This document shows, piece after piece, positions 43,056-52,648 of a DNA stretch of 64,000 nucleotides. The stretch lies in NCBI GenBank assembly GCA_036678685.1, contig JAZIHH010000027.1, positions 1-64,000 of the forward strand. The letters run 5' to 3'. Source of the DNA: JAZIHH01 sp036678685 (GTDB taxonomy: Bacteria > Bacillota > UBA4882 > UBA10575). The position numbers were made by a program, and so were the translations under genes. Under the pieces are notes generated by a model. The model ran no database searches and had not been told where the DNA came from. It saw only the letters and a program-made list of their open reading frames with translations. The first letter of the stretch is position 1; the number at the start of each line of letters is the position of its first letter.

Positions 43056-43189
43056 TAATGCCGCTTCATCGGAAAGCTAGATCATGATGTTGGACAAGAA
43101 AGTCATGCCATGATGTCAACGCGGCCCCATCGATTCGCCAAGCGCGTCGCGCTAAGGCTCATCGACGTCGGCAATGCCAAACGTTCTCC
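43056..43189 (+). repeat. Decayed family A attC
   Basis: AATGCCGCTTC...GCGGCCCCATCGATTCGCCAAGCGCGTCGCG...GTCGGCAATGCCAAACG with R' GTTCTCC (43183-43189). The R'' box is lost (TTGATAATGCC). Confidence 0.85.
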
Positions 43190-43229
43190 GAAATGGGGGA
43201 GTAACGCGTGCCATCCGGGCGCGTGTGGA

Positions 43230-43419
43230 AGCTTGTGGTGGTATACCTGGTTTAGAAAATGTACTGGAAGCATGAAGAAACCGGAAAAATCAGAATATAG
43301 AGATATTCTTGCATGGTTAGGTGATGACAATGATCCCGAAATTGATAGGAGAAACCATTTTTATGTATTGGCAACGGCCTGCGGCCTTCCGGGACCGCTG
43401 GGTGAGATACGAATGTAAT
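43230..43419 (+). pseudogene. C-terminal fragment of pRiA4b ORF-3-like gene (copy 4)
   Basis: The sequence reads GGIPGLENVLEA, then EYRDILAWLGDDNDPE and HFYVLATACGLP, matching the last 60 residues of the intact copies with an internal stop or frameshift (TGA after GAAGCA). The 5' two-thirds are missing. Confidence 0.85.
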
Positions 43420-43434
43420 TAGAGGATGATTAAT

Positions 43435-44295
43435 ATGTTAGCGCAATCAGAAAATTTTTACAGGCAATTTGAAGAAAAATTTATATCTTGGGCCAAAAAA
43501 ACTGATGACATAAGAGCCGCTTTTGTTGTAGGTTCAAGGGCACGTGTGGATCATCCAGCAGACGAATGGTCTGATTTAGATATTATTATATTTGCAAATA
43601 ACAATGAAACCTATCTTTCAACAACTGATTGGTTAGAAAAAATGGGTGATATTTGGACATCATTTATATATCAAACTGTAAGTGGCGAACCGGAGCGTCT
43701 TACTTTATTTAAAGGTGGATTTCAAGTTGATATAGTATTTCATTCAAATAATGAATTATCCCGGTTGGTTAAGGAGCGATCTACTCCAAGTAGCTTTTAC
43801 CGAGGGGTGAGAGTTTTAATTGACAAGGATAATGTAAGCCATTATATAGTTCCCGCATCTCTCAAACTAAAAACATCTTGTACAATTACCGAAGAGGCTT
43901 TTGTTGAAGTAATTAATATGTTTTGGTTTCTTGCAATCTATATTGCAAAACAAATTTTACGCGGGGAGTTATGGGTGGCCAAAACCAGGGAAAATGATCT
44001 GAGAGCATTACTGCTGCAGATGATGGAGTGGCATGCTAAAACATTACATGGAGAAGATTATGACGTTTGGTATGCCGGACGATTTCTGGATGAATGGGTC
44101 GATCAAGCAACGCTAAAGGAATTAAAAAACACCTTTAGTCATTACGAAAAAAAGGATAGCTATACAGCACTGGTAGCGACAATGAATCTATTTCGAAGAT
44201 TGTCACAGGAAGTAGCCGCCAGGAGGCAGTTGAGATATCCTACTGAAACTGATCAAACGATTACAGGTTGGATTATGCAGAGAGTTATTAAGTAA
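43435..44295 (+). CDS. ANT(6)-like aminoglycoside 6-adenylyltransferase
   Basis: Encodes 286 aa from ATG 43435 (AGAGGATG upstream; ATG 43426 is also in frame). The nucleotidyltransferase motif AAFVVGSRARVDHPADEWSDLDIIIF (G-S...D-x-D) and the following PERLTLFKGGFQVDIVF are those of the ANT(6)/AadK family (PF04439). Helical C-terminal parts LLLQMMEWHAKTLHGEDYDVWYAGRFLDEW also fit. It probably adenylylates streptomycin-type aminoglycosides, but the substrate is not proven. It is flanked by attC remnants. Confidence 0.85.
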   Translation: MLAQSENFYRQFEEKFISWAKKTDDIRAAFVVGSRARVDHPADEWSDLDIIIFANNNETYLSTTDWLEKMGDIWTSFIYQTVSGEPERLTLFKGGFQVDIVFHSNNELSRLVKERSTPSSFYRGVRVLIDKDNVSHYIVPASLKLKTSCTITEEAFVEVINMFWFLAIYIAKQILRGELWVAKTRENDLRALLLQMMEWHAKTLHGEDYDVWYAGRFLDEWVDQATLKELKNTFSHYEKKDSYTALVATMNLFRRLSQEVAARRQLRYPTETDQTITGWIMQRVIK

Positions 44296-44368
44296 CTATT
44301 TTTACAAATAGAAGCGTGTAGTGACCGCCAACCTTGAACTGCCTTCAAATCAAGGACGACCTCACAAC

Positions 44369-44405
44369 CGATAACAACCGGGTTTCAGCTGGCGGGGCGC
44401 GGTAA
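44369..44405 (+). repeat. attC left-end remnant
   Basis: CGATAACAACCGGGTTTC joined to CTGGCGGGGCGCGGTAAG: an R'' box followed by family C-like left-arm sequence; the right half is absent. Confidence 0.55.
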
Positions 44406-44525
44406 GAAAAAGCAGAAAGCCTTTGGAAATAATCGCTCATGAAGTAGATCAGGTAAGTGGATTTATGGAGAATAAGTCAGTGAGAAGAAGAGGAGTTTAC
44501 AGCCGGATGGTAGAATAAAGTAAAT

Positions 44526-46793
44526 ATGAAAACTAAAGTAACGCTTGAAGAAAAGATCGCCTTGTGCGAGGGGAAGAATTTCTGGGAGACCAAGGCCTTT
44601 CCCCAATACGGGATCCCGTCCATCTTTATGAGCGACGGGCCCCATGGCCTGCGCAAACAGGAAAAGAGCGGTGAACATCCGGGCGAACACAAGTCGCGTC
44701 CGGCTACCTGTTTTCCGACGGCGGTAACAACCGCCTGCAGCTGGGATGTGGAGCTGCTTGGCAAAATCGGCGCCGCGATCGCCGAAGAAGCCATGGACCA
44801 GGGCGTGGGCGTAGTCTTGGGCCCCGGGGTGAACATCAAACGCAACCCTTTGTGCGGCCGGAACTTCGAGTACTTCTCCGAAGATCCCTATCTTGCCGGG
44901 AAATTGGCGGCCGGCTTCATCAGGCACGCGCAAAAAAACGGCGTCGGCGCCTGTCTCAAGCATTTTGCCTGTAACAATCAGGAATTCAAACGTTTTGTTT
45001 CCGATTCCATCCTCGACGAACGGACATTGCGGGAGATTTATTTGACTCCTTTTGAAATTGCCGTGCGCGAGGGAAAACCGAAGGCGGTCATGTGCGCCTA
45101 CAACAAAATTAACGGTGTCTACTGTAGTGATAACGGGGAGCTGCTCACCGGAATTTTGCGGGACGAATGGGGCTTTGATGGCCTGGTTATGACCGACTGG
45201 GCCGCCATGCACGACCGCATCGCCGCTCTCCGGGCCGGCTGCGACCTGAACATGCCCGGAGGGAGCAACTACATGGCAGAGGATGTCCTGGCCGCTGTTG
45301 CCCGTGGTGAACTGGAGGAGGCTGCCATCGACCGGAGCGTCCAGCGCGTGATAAGGCTGGTGCAGGGAGCGGCGGAAGCGTTGAAAAACAAGACCTCCTG
45401 TGACTACGACGCCCACCATGAACTGGCGCGGGTCGCTGCCGAACAAAGCGCGGTGTTGCTTAAAAACCAGGATAACATTTTGCCCCTCAAGGCGGAACAG
45501 AAAATCGCCGTTGTTGGCGAATTCGCGAAGAACATGCGGTATCAGGGGGCGGGGTCGAGTCATGTTAATCCGACCAGGCTGATCCACCCCGCCGATGTTC
45601 TAAAAAACACCGTCAGTGTGGAAGAAGCGGATGTGGCGGTGGTCTTCGCGGGACTGCCGCCGGAATACGAGGGCGAGGGCTTCGACCGGGACCATATGGA
45701 AATGCCGCCCGAGCAGGTGAAGCTCATCGAGGAGACGGCGGCAAAGAACCCCAACACTGTGGTAGTACTCTTTTGCGGCGCACCGGTGGAGACGCCGTGG
45801 GCGGACAAGGTGAAGGCGATTTTGTATATGGGTCTACCGGGCCAGGCCGGAGGCGAAGCAGTGAAAAACCTGCTGTACGGTGTAGCGAACCCCTCCGGCA
45901 AGCTGGCGGAAACCTGGCCGTTAAAATATGAAGATTGCCCCTCGGCGGCTTATTATCCCCAGCGGGACGGCCAGTATCGTGAAGGAATTTACGTCGGCTA
46001 CCGTTATTTCGACAAAGCCAATGTCCCCGTGCGCTGGAAGTTCGGTTTCGGATTAAGTTATACGGAATTTGCCTATACCAACGGGCGAATCGAGAGTCAC
46101 GCGGGCGGGGAAACCGTTCGCGTTACAGTGACGAACACCGGCACCCGCGCCGGCGCCGAAGTGGTAGAGCTTTATATCGCCCCGCCACAGAACGGGATCC
46201 ACCGTCCGGTCCGGGAGTTGAAACGCTTTACCAAAGTTTATCTCCAGCCGGGCGAGAGCAAAGAGGTCAGCTTTAAACTGGACGAACGCTGTTTCGCTGT
46301 TTGGGATAATGGTTGGAAGGTGCCAAAGGGCACGTACAGGGTTCTTGTGGGCGGTGATCCCGACCAGCTAATAGAAGCCGGGACCATTGAAAAAGACGGC
46401 GAAGATCTGCCGGTCCCCGCTTGGCAGCCGGGTTCGTGGTATGAAAAACCGGCCGGATCCCCGTCCCTTGAAGAATGGGAGAGAATGCTTGGCCGGAAGT
46501 ACGTGCCGTATGTCCCGCAAAAAGGGAAGTTCACCAAGAATGACACGATCGCGGATATGAAAGACCATTCACTGGTCATACGGGTCATTTACCGGCGTAT
46601 AAAAAAGATGATTTCAAAGCAGGCAAAGCCCGGTACGCCGGAGTACCGAATGCTTATAGGGTCAAGTGTGGAAGCTCCCCTGCGTAGTATGCAGATTTTC
46701 GGCGTTATGAAAGAGAGTTTAATCAAGGGTCTGCTGGCAGCGATGAACGGCAATCTCCTTCGCGGGTTGAAGCTTATGCTGAAGCGGGGATAA
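44526..46793 (+). CDS. Glycoside hydrolase family 3 beta-glucosidase
   Basis: Encodes 755 aa from ATG 44526. The GH3 N-terminal barrel carries SIFMSDGPHGLR, GPGVNIKRNPLCGRNFEYFSEDPYLAGKLA, KHFACNNQE and the nucleophile region FDGLVMTDWAAMHDR (Asp near residue 223). The GH3 C-terminal sandwich (about 300-560) and the Fn3-like domain (VELYIAPPQNGIHRPVRELKRFTKVYLQPGE) follow. There is no signal peptide, so a cytoplasmic enzyme hydrolysing beta-glucosides or oligosaccharides is likely. Its GC-rich coding contrasts with the AT-rich cassette genes. Confidence 0.93.
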   Translation: MKTKVTLEEKIALCEGKNFWETKAFPQYGIPSIFMSDGPHGLRKQEKSGEHPGEHKSRPATCFPTAVTTACSWDVELLGKIGAAIAEEAMDQGVGVVLGPGVNIKRNPLCGRNFEYFSEDPYLAGKLAAGFIRHAQKNGVGACLKHFACNNQEFKRFVSDSILDERTLREIYLTPFEIAVREGKPKAVMCAYNKINGVYCSDNGELLTGILRDEWGFDGLVMTDWAAMHDRIAALRAGCDLNMPGGSNYMAEDVLAAVARGELEEAAIDRSVQRVIRLVQGAAEALKNKTSCDYDAHHELARVAAEQSAVLLKNQDNILPLKAEQKIAVVGEFAKNMRYQGAGSSHVNPTRLIHPADVLKNTVSVEEADVAVVFAGLPPEYEGEGFDRDHMEMPPEQVKLIEETAAKNPNTVVVLFCGAPVETPWADKVKAILYMGLPGQAGGEAVKNLLYGVANPSGKLAETWPLKYEDCPSAAYYPQRDGQYREGIYVGYRYFDKANVPVRWKFGFGLSYTEFAYTNGRIESHAGGETVRVTVTNTGTRAGAEVVELYIAPPQNGIHRPVRELKRFTKVYLQPGESKEVSFKLDERCFAVWDNGWKVPKGTYRVLVGGDPDQLIEAGTIEKDGEDLPVPAWQPGSWYEKPAGSPSLEEWERMLGRKYVPYVPQKGKFTKNDTIADMKDHSLVIRVIYRRIKKMISKQAKPGTPEYRMLIGSSVEAPLRSMQIFGVMKESLIKGLLAAMNGNLLRGLKLMLKRG

Positions 46794-46872
46794 GGCAGAC
46801 GAAGTACCCCGAAGTATCCCTCAAAAATCTCATGGGCGCGCAGAAAAATTTGCGCTCTGGAGGAAAACAACC

Positions 46873-48153
46873 ATGACCAAATTCCTTTTGACCATAGTTG
46901 TTCTGTTATTGGCGGTAGTTGTTTCCGTCGTACAGAATAATAAGAGATCAACATTATTAACTATTCTAAATGACTGGATCTCCGCTTCGGAAGCTGAATC
47001 AAAGTCATCAACTCTAAATGAGGATATTCATGATTTATATGTAAATACCAAGGCTGAAGCGGAAATGATTTGTCGCGGTTTGGAGTATCTAAAAGCCCAA
47101 TTCAACGCCAAAAATTACTCCAACCTGAAAGAAAATCTCTATACATTGGCGTTATTGTTTCAAAGAGTAAAAAGTAAACAAGCTTACCGGGTTTTAAATG
47201 AACGGGGGATACCCCTGCTTGTTGAGATTTTAAACCTCTACCGGAATGCAACTGAGGAAGAGATTGCACGGGATTCTCTTCGTGAACCGGATGTGTTTAT
47301 TTTGAAAATTTTCGCCCAGTATAGCAACCCAGTAGGAACGAAAACCCTGATTGAAGCGATTAAATCCAATTATAAACCGGATAATTATCGCTGGCACTTA
47401 ATCTTTGAAACAGTTGCTGAAAATGACCGGTATAATACGATCATCGGGGAACTGGGCGAATTTTTGCCAGCAGGTTTTGCCGGTATCAGTTATTTAGACA
47501 TGTGTAACCGGTTGGCGATCGAGGGAAAGTTATCCAAGCACCCGTTTGACAACGAGCCGGGGTACCAATTTCTCCGGAAACTGTTGCAAAATCAAGATCC
47601 GGATGAATTTGGCTATGCCGTTAGCGCTACTGAAGCACTCCCGTTCATCAATAGCCGCTACCGGACGGAACTTTTCAAATTGGCCTCCGGGCACCCGGGT
47701 ATGGATGTCCGCATTGAGGCTGCCTGGGCTGGCGCCAAACTCGGAGATAAAGAATCGTTACAGCAATTAGTGGAATTTGCCAAGGACTACCGTTACGGTA
47801 AGAAACCGGTGCGGTACCTAAAGGAACTGGGAAAAGAATCATTGGCCCCGCCCGAGACAAAGCAGGAGGATTTTCAAGCTCTGGTCGAGCTGTGCGATTG
47901 GCTTTCCTTTCCCACTGAATTTGGCAGTTATCCCGATGCCGCCAGAATTGTGGATAAACGGGAGCTCTATTGGCCCCCGGCCGAAGACCGGCGAATGATG
48001 TATATCATTGAATATACTTATAAGAATTATAATGAAGATGGTTCCGACGAAATTGGCGTGGGCATGGTGGGTTCAATAACCTTTTGTTTATTCGGGATTG
48101 AGGGCTTGGCAAATTACTCCCCGGAGGAGATTTATGCCATTCATTGCGCCTAG
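46873..48153 (+). CDS. Membrane-anchored HEAT-like repeat protein (possible recent nonsense mutation)
   Basis: Encodes 426 aa from ATG 46873. An N-terminal anchor, FLLTIVVLLLAVVVSVV, is followed by helical repeats of HEAT/ARM appearance (ALPFINSRYRTELFKLASGHPGMDVRIEAAWAGAKLGDKES...). After the TAG stop the same frame continues ELDLEDYENPETGLKILRRYNNL to a TAA at about 48223, which reads like the natural end of the protein. The function is unknown; protein interaction is likely. Confidence 0.65.
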   Translation: MTKFLLTIVVLLLAVVVSVVQNNKRSTLLTILNDWISASEAESKSSTLNEDIHDLYVNTKAEAEMICRGLEYLKAQFNAKNYSNLKENLYTLALLFQRVKSKQAYRVLNERGIPLLVEILNLYRNATEEEIARDSLREPDVFILKIFAQYSNPVGTKTLIEAIKSNYKPDNYRWHLIFETVAENDRYNTIIGELGEFLPAGFAGISYLDMCNRLAIEGKLSKHPFDNEPGYQFLRKLLQNQDPDEFGYAVSATEALPFINSRYRTELFKLASGHPGMDVRIEAAWAGAKLGDKESLQQLVEFAKDYRYGKKPVRYLKELGKESLAPPETKQEDFQALVELCDWLSFPTEFGSYPDAARIVDKRELYWPPAEDRRMMYIIEYTYKNYNEDGSDEIGVGMVGSITFCLFGIEGLANYSPEEIYAIHCA

Positions 48154-48248
48154 GAGTTGGATCTCGAGGATTATGAAAATCCGGAAACCGGCTTAAAAAT
48201 ATTACGAAGGTATAATAATTTATAAAATTCAGGTCCAGGAATGAACCC

Positions 48249-48286
48249 CCCGGGAAGGCGAGTGACGAGCCTTCCCGGGTTTTTTG
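48249..48286 (+). terminator. Intrinsic terminator
   Basis: Perfect 11-bp stem CCCGGGAAGGC/GCCTTCCCGGG with a 9-nt loop followed by TTTTTTGTTTG. Confidence 0.9.
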
Positions 48287-48328
48287 TTTGAATCGTTTAT
48301 TCATGCCAGCAAACAAGGGTACAGTTAA

Positions 48329-48373
48329 TTCAGGAGGTTCCTTCAGGATGTCTTACCAGTTTATGTCAGGGAA
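48329..48373 (+). repeat. Interspersed intergenic repeat, copy 2
   Basis: TTCAGGAGGTTCCTTCAGGATGTCTTACCAGTTTATGTCAGGGAAA, shorter than copies 1 and 3 and joined directly to an attC. Confidence 0.65.
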
Positions 48374-48375
48374 AT

Positions 48376-48560
48376 GCTGGCGGGGCGCGAATAGTGGATC
48401 ATGATGACAAAAAGAGGAGGTCGAATCATGAAGAGAACGCTCCCACAGCCATGGACCTAAGCGCGGTCGCCCTCAGCTTGCCCGGGCCTAAGTGGCGTCG
48501 CACTAAGGCCCAGCCTGTGCCTTAAGGTCCATGGCCGTCGGTAATCGGCAAACGTTATAG
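48376..48560 (+). repeat. Family C attC lacking its left end
   Basis: GGCGGGGCGCGAATAGTGGATCATGATGACAA...GGTCCATGGCCGTCGGTAATCGGCAAACG ending GTTATAG (48554-48560). The R'' box and the first about 20 bp are replaced by the intergenic repeat. It is the rightmost attC seen. Confidence 0.85.
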
Positions 48561-48763
48561 GAAATAGTAATACCGGGCTATTCTTTTGGATAGATTTAAT
48601 TAGAAATCCCGATACATAATATTGGAGAAATGTGAAATTACAACAAATTATGGAAAGGGGTTAAAAATAATGAAAACTGTCGTGATTTATAAATCTAAAA
48701 CAGGCTTTGCTAAAAAATATGCAGAATGGATTGTTGAAGATTTATCAGCTGATATTTTCGAAG

Positions 48764-50154
48764 GATCAAGTCCAAATTAGTGTGTAAATTCCTCAGTTAT
48801 CATTATGCTTATCCGATATAAGCAATATTACTTCGATCATTGATTTGTTTTTGCTCTTGTTGCCATTGGAGGTATTCGCTCATATCAAGATACTTTTTGC
48901 CGGCTACCCACTTGTCGTCAATCTCCATGAGCACGGCTCCGATCAGGCGGACTGCCGATTCCCGGTTCGGGAAAATCCGGATAACTCGTTCCCTGCGCCT
49001 AATCTCTTCGATAAGACGCTCGACAGCGTTTGTAGTGCGCAGACGCCGGCGATATTTTTCCGGCAGCATAAGGACCGCGGTAGCATCATCAAAGCCCATT
49101 TCAAGTATTTGCATAGCCTTGGGCGCTTTCTTTTCGAATGCCTCCAGGGTTTGGTTTAGCAATAACCGGGCAGTGCCGGGATCCGGCGCTTCGAGAATGG
49201 CCCGCAGGTGCGGATAAAGCTCTTCTCTCACCGGTTTAGGCGTAGCGTCCAGGATATTACGCATAAAGTGGGTTTGACAGCGTTGCCAGGTAACGCCCTG
49301 GAAGTAGCGGCGAACCGCCTTGACCAGGCCGCCATGGTCATCTGATACTACCAGTTCGACACCACGCAGGTTACGGCTTTTAAGCCAGGAAAAGAACTGG
49401 CTCCAACTGGCTTCGGATTCACTGTCGCCAATCATAAGCCCTAGAACTTCCCGGTATCCTTCAGTGTTTATGCCGATGGCAATCATTACACTCCGGGAAC
49501 GGACATGCCCATCTTCACGAATTTTCAGGACCAAAGCGTCCACCAAGACAAAATGATAGGATTTCTCGCTCAAGTCCCGGTTATTCCAGGCGTTCACAAG
49601 CGGGTCCAGCTTCTTGCACAACTCTGAGACAGTGGATTTGGAAAATTCGGTACCACATAACTCTTCCGTTATCTGACTGACCTTACGGGTAGAGACCCCG
49701 TTAATTACCATTTCCATCAAGGCCAGCACCAAGGCCTGTTCGCTCCGCTGATAGCGGGCAAACATCTCAGTGGAAAACTGGCCGTTACGAAAACGCGGAA
49801 CACGTAGGGTTATGGTTCCGACCCGGGTGGTAAGAGGATGCTCGCGTGTGCCGTTGCGGTATCCCTTCCTTTCTTCGGTACGTTCGTACGGTTCGGCTTG
49901 AAGCTGTTCGGTGGCTTGTGCTTGCAAAACTTGGTTCAATACCGATTCCAATAGCGCTGACACGCCGGCATCCTTGTTATTTCCTAAAAATAGACGGTGC
50001 AAAAGATCTTGATCTACGGTAATCTGGTATTGAGCCATTTCAAATTCCTCCTCTCAGAATTTTGGTTTCTCCAACCTCTATTCTAACTGAGGAATTTGTT
50101 AATGGCTCCCTCTTTTTTAGGAAACCAATTTTACACCATTATACGGACTTAACT
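48764..50154 (-). mobile_element. IS256-family insertion sequence, copy 2
   Basis: 1,391 bp with ends GATCAAGTCC and GGACTTAACT, flanked by the 8-bp duplication TTTCGAAG (48756-48763 and 50155-50162). Confidence 0.95.
48809..50038 (-). CDS. IS256-family transposase, copy 2
   Basis: Encodes 409 aa from ATG 50038. Same architecture and triad context as copy 1, with several conservative differences (for example DAGVSALLESVLNQVLQ, NILDATPKPVREELYPH), so it is an older sister of the nearly identical copies 1 and 3. The frame is intact. Confidence 0.95.
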   Translation of the reverse strand: MAQYQITVDQDLLHRLFLGNNKDAGVSALLESVLNQVLQAQATEQLQAEPYERTEERKGYRNGTREHPLTTRVGTITLRVPRFRNGQFSTEMFARYQRSEQALVLALMEMVINGVSTRKVSQITEELCGTEFSKSTVSELCKKLDPLVNAWNNRDLSEKSYHFVLVDALVLKIREDGHVRSRSVMIAIGINTEGYREVLGLMIGDSESEASWSQFFSWLKSRNLRGVELVVSDDHGGLVKAVRRYFQGVTWQRCQTHFMRNILDATPKPVREELYPHLRAILEAPDPGTARLLLNQTLEAFEKKAPKAMQILEMGFDDATAVLMLPEKYRRRLRTTNAVERLIEEIRRRERVIRIFPNRESAVRLIGAVLMEIDDKWVAGKKYLDMSEYLQWQQEQKQINDRSNIAYIG

Positions 50155-50570
50155 TTTCGAAGTTTCTAAGGTAAATTCCAGTACTTTAACAAAATATGAT
50201 ACCATAATTTATGGTGGTAGTCTGCATGCAACTGGCATTATTGGTGTTAAGTTTCTTAAAAAAACATTGATAAACTAAGGGACAAAAGGGTAATTGTTTA
50301 TGCTTGTGGTGCTTCTCCACCGAACGAAGCTGTTTTAAAAGAAGTCATAACACATAACTTTACTTCAGAGCAACAAAAGCATATCAAGTTTTTTTACTTA
50401 CGAGGAGGTTTTAACTATAATAAATTACCACCCTGTTTATGGCAAAATAGAAATAGAGCAAATGGCAAGATAGAAGTCTAGCAGAAAAATGGAAAAATCC
50501 ATTGCCAGCACCCTCAAAAAAGATTACCCTTCTAATTAGCCATCACACAAATTAGGGGGGTAAAGAAAGG

Positions 50571-51901
50571 ATGTTGACAATGGACAAAATCAATCATATC
50601 AAATATTTGCGTGATAGGAAAGGCCAATCTTTAAGGGAAATCGCAAGAGAGACCGGACATGCTTTCGAAACCGTAAAAAAATATGCCGAAAAACAAGATT
50701 TCAACATCGCTCGCCGCAAGCAAAGGCGAAAAAGTAAGCTCGATCCCTACAAGGCAATAATTGATGAATGGCTAACCAATGATTTAAAAGAAAGACCAAA
50801 GCAAAGACATACCGCCAAACGAGTATATGACCGCTTGCAAGAGATGTATGGCATAGGATTCAAGGTCTCTGAGCGTACAGTGAGATACTATGTATCGGCT
50901 AAGAAAAAAGAGTTATATACCAATAATGATTGCTCTATTCCTCTTGAACATTCTCCTGGGAAAGCCCAGGCGGATTTCGGGGAGGCTGATTTCATTGAAA
51001 ACGGTGAAAGATTTACCGGGTTGTATCTAACACTCTCTTTCCCCTACAGCAACGCCGGGTTTACGCAGGTTTTCAAAGGCCAAAACCTGGAATGTCTCGA
51101 AACCGGGTTAAAGAACATCTTTGAATATATAGGTAAAATACCGGGAGGTATTTTGTTTGATAACCCGCCAACCATCGTAAAAAAGGTCTTAGAATACGGC
51201 AAACGAGAAATAACAGAAAACTTTAAACGATTCGCCCTGCATTATGGCTTTAAAACGAACTTTTGCAATCCAGCGCGCGCTCAAGAAAAAGGGCATGTGG
51301 AGAACAAAGTCGGTTACAGCCGCCGGAACTTTTTTGTGCCAGTTCCCGAGTTCAAAGATCTTGAGGAGTTTAATAAAGACCTCCTCGAAAAGGCTGTCCA
51401 GGACATGCAGCGGAAGCATTACAAAAAAGGAAAATTGATTGCCGATCTGTTTGCCGAAGATCTAGCGGTGATGCATAATTTACCGGAAACTCCGTTTGCA
51501 AAAAACAAGAAGCAATGAACTGGGTCCCCTATCTACAGCTGATGGCAAAACGACCTACAGCCTTAAAATACACGGCTTTCTTTCATCAGTTACCGGAGAT
51601 TCTCCAAGAATACTTTGCGCAATGCCATTACCCGCAGAAGAAGGCCTCTTTAAACATCTTGCGCAAAATGGTGGAAGAAACAGATCTGGAAACAGCAACT
51701 TCCGCCTTTGAACAGGCATTAGACCAAGGAGTATCCGACCCGGACAGTATCTGGCTTACCTTTTACCGGATGAACAATCCCACAATTGAACTGCCTGAGC
51801 TAACGCTAAAAGAGAGTACGCCTCAACTTCCGGCCTTTACGACCGATACCGCGCTTTATGATCTACTCTTAATGAAAGGAGCGGTATCATGCAAGAAATA
51901 A
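50571..51901 (+). pseudogene. istA: IstA transposase with internal deletion and frame change
   Basis: The first part (50571-51518, 315 aa) has the HTH (GQSLREIARETGHAFETVKKYAEKQ) and the rve core (KAQADFGEADFIENGE, GILFDNPPTIVKK, EKGHVENKVGYSRRNFF). It ends abruptly after NLPETPFAKNKKQ. The second part (51515-51901) is the C-terminal tail (WVPYLQLMAKRPTALKYTAFFHQLPE...). About 100 codons between them are missing relative to the usual IstA length, with a change of frame at the join. It is probably inactive. Confidence 0.82.
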
Positions 51902-52611
51902 TTGCCAAGTATTGTCGAGAGCTCCGCTTAGGTCAAGGGTTTGTGGAAAATTACCCAACCATCGAAGCCGATACTCATGAGCAGTTTTTATTAAAACTGC
52001 TCCAAATGGAGGTTGAACGTAGGGCTGTACATCGAAAAAATCGATTACTAAAGCAAGCTGGTTTCCCGGTGATTAAAACCTTCGCCGGATACTCCTTTGC
52101 TGAGATTCAAATTCCGAGTAGCTTGGAGATGGAATCACTTAAAACCGGGGCTTTTATTAGAAACAGAGAAAACTTAATTCTTTATGGACCACCCGGCACC
52201 GGCAAGACCCATTTAGCTACTGCTATTGGCATAGAGGCTTGTAATAGCGGAAAAAGGGTCAAGTTTTTCTGCACAGCCACATTGGTTAACCTGTTACTGG
52301 AAGCTAAAGCTGCCGGCAATATCAAAAAGGTTTTTCGGCAATTAGAGAAAACAGACCTTTTAATCTGTGACGAATGGGGCTATATCCCTTTCGAAAAATT
52401 AGGAGCCCAATTACTTTTCCAAGTAATCTCCGAATGTTATGAGCAAAGGAGCGTGATTATCACCACCAACATCGAATTCAGCAAATGGAATGGGATCTTC
52501 TATGATGAAAAACTAACCACTGCTCTGATCGATCGACTTGTCCACCATAGCCATTTGCTGGTTTTTACGGGCACCAGTTACCGGCTGAAACACTCTACCA
52601 TTAATTGCTAA
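51889..52611 (+). CDS. istB: IstB-like ATPase of the second IS21
   Basis: Encodes 240 aa from ATG 51889, overlapping the end of istA. Walker A is LYGPPGTGKTHLATAIGIEA and Walker B is DLLICDEWGYIPF, with the C-terminal DRLVHHSHLLVFTGTSYRLK typical of IstB. It is intact even though istA is damaged. Confidence 0.93.
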   Translation: MQEIIAKYCRELRLGQGFVENYPTIEADTHEQFLLKLLQMEVERRAVHRKNRLLKQAGFPVIKTFAGYSFAEIQIPSSLEMESLKTGAFIRNRENLILYGPPGTGKTHLATAIGIEACNSGKRVKFFCTATLVNLLLEAKAAGNIKKVFRQLEKTDLLICDEWGYIPFEKLGAQLLFQVISECYEQRSVIITTNIEFSKWNGIFYDEKLTTALIDRLVHHSHLLVFTGTSYRLKHSTINC

Positions 52612-52648
52612 TTATGGAAATGAGGGTGCTAGAAAAATTATTTGCCGA

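Larger units (their letters stand above)
48670..50439 (+). pseudogene. Flavodoxin-like gene split by IS256 and cut by IS21
   Basis: ATG 48670 with GGAAAGGGG upstream opens KTVVIYKSKTGFAKKYAEWIVEDLSADIFE. After removal of IS256 (TTTCGAAG duplication) it continues VSKVNSSTLTKYDTIIYGGSLHATGIIGVKFL and VIVYACGASPPNEAVLKEVI, the flavodoxin_5 pattern with the FMN phosphate loop near KSKTG. The 3' end is lost at the IS21 boundary near 50440. It begins right after an attC, so it was likely a cassette gene. Confidence 0.85.

Noticed and set aside
44463..45587. Long minus-strand frame opposite the GH3 gene
   Set aside because: It is a shadow frame caused by GC-rich codons of the beta-glucosidase; it has no ribosome binding site or family motifs.
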